A stretch of 64,000 nt of DNA from Sphagnum compactum. Its lineage: Eukaryota; Bryophyta; Sphagnopsida; Sphagnales. Positions within the stretch are counted from its first letter, which is position 1; the number at the start of each line of letters is the position of its first letter. Positions 59,863-64,000 of the stretch are shown here, in pieces. The position numbers and the translations under genes are program-made. The notes beneath the pieces are model-generated. The model was not told where the DNA came from and ran no database searches. It was given only the letters and a program-made list of their open reading frames with translations. The DNA lies in contig OZ234500.1 in NCBI GenBank assembly GCA_965153455.1, positions 7,192,001 through 7,256,000 on the forward strand, in the 5' to 3' direction.

Positions 59863-62800
59863 TCAACTCTCCCACTGCATTTCAAAAAGTGGGCTCTCCA
59901 TCTCATGCATGTTTGACAATTGCACATGATCATCATGAGTTCCATGTGGCTGATCATAGAACTCAGTTTCAGGTGTTCTTCTTCGCATGCTCATAGTTGC
60001 TTCTACACGTGCAGACAGCCCAATCTTTGTCTTTTGACGGGACTTCAATTTCTCTTGTCTGTACATTTCAGGGTCCCTGAGGTGCTTTTCTTGATGGTGG
60101 ATCTCCTGAATAAGGTGATGATCCTGTGGAGCAAACATCCGCAGGTATGCTTGGTATACCATGTAAGGTAGAACACAGGCCATGGGGACAAGAACAGCCA
60201 TCAGCCAGAATAAGGGTGAACCGGAGAGAGCTTCAGTCAAAATCTTATAGGCAGTGGTGGAAGTAAGGGGATTGATAAGGCCATAGATCACCAAGAAGAG
60301 GTACCAAAGGATAATACTTCCCCAAATGAAAGCATGTTGGATTATGGTAAAATAGCTGATGGACAATGCAATCTGCACATTTACCACCCACACAATACAA
60401 GTATACATGGCAGCACCCAACTCCTCCCTGCCTGCCAATTGCCCATCCTGACGAAATGCTTGGATCTCAAACGCACCAACAACAAAGAAAAAGGCAATGA
60501 GAGAGCTGTATACACCGTTTGCCATCCAGCCAAGGATGCGGCGCCACTTGAAAAATAAATTTTTGGGCCCTTGCTGGTATAAAGCTGGAAACTGCATCAC
60601 AAACCGCAATGAACATTTAACTTCCAACATGGTAGAAGCCTGGTCCTCAAAATCCTTAGCAAATATGAAGAAGCACTAAATTGCAGCAGGGACAGTCCTT
60701 ATGCTCTTTCACCCTCATCAATGTGACACAGCCATCAACTTCTGTACCAATGAATAAAAGGAAACATGTTTTGGTGCATACAAAGCCCAAAGCACAAACC
60801 TGTAAGCAGACTCGGGAGGAGACATCTTGCTCAAACACACCCAATGCAATGACTGGCAGTGATGTGAACAAAACGTTGAACAGTGCTGAGTACCAATCAT
60901 TGTAAATGACTTGCCCTGAGAAGCTTGCATAAGCTTCGTAATAGAAAAGTGTGAGCCCAAAGGTTATGTTCTTATAAAAGAAGTAACAGATCTGCATTCC
61001 AAAGACAACCCCAGACACACATCACCAATCACATCTTTGTCTACCAAAACCATTGTGCAAGTCACATATGATATTCAAGAGTCAGCAAAGTCCCAAGAAT
61101 GACACAAATAAATAACCTAAAACCTCAAAATGATTATGACTGACCACAACCTGTGAAGTGGAATCACACATATCTAACACTATGTGAGGTTAATACCATG
61201 AGAGAAATGCGCTTATAGCACCAATGCCCATGGACAACAAGCAAACGCTCCAAAAACTGAAATTGTGCAATTGAAAAGTCACTGGCCATTACTGCCTGCA
61301 CACACAAGATCCAGAACTCAGCACCAAATTCATAGCACACAATTTTACTGTCACAACGTCACAGTTGCCAACCCTCCATCACACTATAATGAGCAGAATA
61401 GATGAGTCAACTACCAAAGTGAAGAAAAAACAGTTTCACAGAGAAGCTCTTCCCTACACCATAGGTACTGCCCTCTGGAAGTGGTCTCTGTAAGTCTTTG
61501 CAGCACTATTATCTTGAGAGGGTCATGCATCCAACACTACTTTCAAATTGATATGCTAAATTTTGCTTTCATATGGGAGCTGGTATCTCCACCCTAGGCA
61601 GGCCAACACCTCTAACTACAAACCAAATATGCCCGCACAACTGACACTCTAATGACCAATGTTCACAAACTTTATCAACCAAAGAGAAATAAAATGTGCA
61701 TACCTGTTGACCTTCAACACCACTGATACCAATTCCAATGTCAGCCTCCTGAATCATGCCAACATCATTGGCACCATCACCGATGCCAAGTGTAACTTTT
61801 CTAGTTCCCTCCTTCACCAGCCTTGTTATCTGCAACAAAGGGAAACAGTGTATAACATGATGAAAACTTAGCATCTTTCTGAAAAAGCCCAATCAATGCC
61901 AAGAATCTCATGGACTGGTTTCTTCCGAAACATGGACAAGTTATACTTTCACAAATAACACAAAGTCACTAGCATACCATAGCTTTTTGTTTGGGGGAGA
62001 CCCGGCAGCAAATGACAGATGCGCATTGCACAGCCAAACTGAGCAGGTCCTTCTTCATATCATCTTCAAGGGCATATATCAAAGATTTTCCATCAATAAT
62101 CAATGCATGTGGTGCATCTTCTCGATGATCCAATTCTATTTGATGCAGACCACTTGTAATTTGTTGCCTTATACTGTCTCTTGATACCTGAAAAGAAAAC
62201 CATCACTCACAGCAACAAATCAGATTTGTGGTAATCAACAGAGCATAAAACTGCAAGATCAATGCATTTTGATATCAACTTTTCACCAGGAACATTATGG
62301 ACTGACATGAATATCTGCTGTATCATGCCATCAGAAGTTCAACTTGAAATGCTGACAAGAGGTGTTTAAGTTTTGCTTCATGAACTTCCAATTGAGATTG
62401 ATGAATGACAATCGCATGAATTGAAACCAGACACAGAAGTTATGAGCAGCTTCCCACCTTAGCAATCTGTGCCTTGTCTCCAAACTCTTCTGCTGCAATT
62501 ACTTGAGGGATTTCCAAACTAACTATGATCTGTCTCATTCCCGGGCGCAACAAACTGCATGCAAACCTACACAAAATAACAACAGAGAAATAAGCAAATA
62601 GCCAGCCAGATACTGAAATACCACTAACAGAGAAGGTCACAGCCACAGTCACAGATACAACTTTCAGCATAAGTGCAGCACTCAGAAGGTACTACAGACT
62701 TAAAGGACAACAGAACACAAAATTTCCAAGCCTCAAGTGTGAAAAATTTCATGTACCCAATGTTGATTGCTGTTTCTTGCTTGTCACCTGTTAGCACCCA

Positions 62801-64000
62801 TATCTTCAAGCCAGCCTGTGCCAGCCTATCAATGCACTCAGGAACCTGCCATACAAACACATATTTCAAGCACAGAAAGAGTATATTCTTCCTTCAAACT
62901 CATGCAAATGCTGTCCAGGAAATGCAATATCTTGCTCTACTTCCATTCAATTACCCTGGAGGAAACAGACTCACCCCAATCTGAAGTTTATCCTCAACAG
63001 CAGTGGCACCAACAAGAAAAAGATCCTTCTCAATCATGTCTGAAGCTTTCTCTAGTAATTCATCACGATCGCTACCAATTGTTGTTTTTGCCCTAACAAA
63101 CACAGTGTTCCACTCTATATATTCAGCTTCATCCAGTCTTCTGAAAGCCAGTGCCAATGTTCGTAATCCAGCATCCCCATATTTTGCAAGATGCTCCTTT
63201 GTTGAATTCCAATAGGTTTTGCCTCCCTTCCCTAGTCTCTCATATATCACACTGCAGACAACATGAACTTCACATTTCAGCATGCTCCAAATAACCATTC
63301 TAAATCATCCTCAACCTTAGTTGGTCAGGCAGCTGGCAAAAGATCCTTGATTGATACAACTTGCTCAAGAAGGATAAGGGCAGCTAACCTGTCAGCACCC
63401 TTGCACATGAGAAAGATTTGGTTGTCTTCATCTTTTACCACCACTGACATACGTTTGCGAGTGCTGTTGAACTCCAGGAGATTGAGGACTTTGTATTCTC
63501 TGCAATCATCTTGATGTCAGAAAACAAGAATTCCATCTTTCTTCATAATCCTTCAGTAGCAGTATGAGAACAGACCTGACTTGTTTACTCATTCTAACAA
63601 TTTGGTAGTACAGAAGTAGCACAGTAAAGTGCAACCAGGTATTCACAAATCTTTACTAAGTGCATGGACACCCTTACCGCTTTATTGGCTGTCCATTATG
63701 TCCAGGTTCCTGTACGATAACACTGCTTTGTGTACGTTTCATGAACTCAAACCCAAACTCCCTTGCAGCAACCACAAAGGCAGCCTCATCAGGGGATTCA
63801 GCCTCATAACTAATCAAGCCAGTTCTTTCATCCTCTTCTGGTATGGCTGTGTGGCATACTGCGAGAATGCGAAAAAACATCTGGAGGACCTCTGGACTTG
63901 GCTGATGGACCCAGTGCCCATCCAGCAAGCGTTCATCTTTGAAGTTGAAGCCCTTGACTGGTGGCCTTCCTGTTTGTCTCATGGGCATCATTTCTATACC
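59863..64000 (-). CDS. P4-type phospholipid-transporting ATPase (flippase), C-terminal 754 aa, partial
   Basis: Plant aminophospholipid ATPases (ALA family) move phospholipids to the cytosolic leaflet of secretory and plasma membranes. Ten exons on the minus strand: 63678-64000 (open at the window edge), 63389-63499, 62975-63251, 62757-62845, 62458-62566, 61978-62187, 61704-61829, 61197-61295, 60800-60991 and 59863-60591. All junctions are GT...AG and in frame (2265 nt in total). Visible motifs: the ATP-binding loop with [43 protein letters not shown], and the hinge [21 protein letters not shown]3-M10 follow, with [13 protein letters not shown] and the long membrane part of the last exon. The tail [10 protein letters not shown] fits the ALA4-ALA12 clade. 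About 450 N-terminal residues, including the DKTGT phosphorylation site, lie outside the window. Introns and motifs are intact, so it is probably functional. Confidence 0.93.

Overview
This window is nuclear DNA from a land plant. It carries intron-containing genes with GT...AG introns of roughly 75-600 bases, a plant-type 26S proteasome subunit gene (RPN12), ribosomal protein L27a with a telobox in its promoter, a plant-clade P4-ATPase, and many eroded retrotransposons and one eroded DNA transposon. Compact introns and simple GA/CT-rich leaders make me lean to a non-seed plant (bryophyte, fern or lycophyte), but the sequence alone does not settle the lineage. I see no prokaryotic, viral or organellar segment, no CRISPR array, and no tRNA or rRNA gene.

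Layout. 1-4440: a degenerate LINE on the minus strand, split by a solo LTR with its own target-site duplication. 4441-11500: one large gene (minus; a 991-residue acidic protein of unknown function carrying a PP1-docking motif) with a long, microsatellite-rich presumed leader. 11500-39260: a transposon-dominated region holding a hAT transposase relic (minus), a gene-like stretch whose candidate second coding exon is broken by a second solo LTR of the same family, a second LINE (plus), a 69-bp tandem repeat with a built-in hairpin, and pieces of an L1-like LINE (plus). 39260-43390: low-information DNA with one striking perfect inverted repeat. 43400-64000: the gene-rich part, with RPL27A (minus) and RPN12 (plus) divergent from a shared 0.7-kb promoter region, a membrane-anchored HAD IIIB acid phosphatase (plus), an unknown 522-residue basic/Ser-rich protein (minus), and the C-terminal two thirds of a P4-type phospholipid flippase (minus) that runs off the right edge.

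The genes do not form a pathway. The only suggestive pairing is RPL27A/RPN12, two growth-linked housekeeping genes (protein synthesis and protein breakdown) that share one intergenic region. The most informative structures are the two solo LTRs: both have TG...CA ends and perfect 5-bp target duplications, and both sit inside readable coding sequence (an old LINE, and a candidate host gene), so insertion order can be read directly. I found no convincing new molecular system. The best novelty candidates are the two unknown proteins, the LTR family with its conserved hairpin, and the short inverted-repeat elements.
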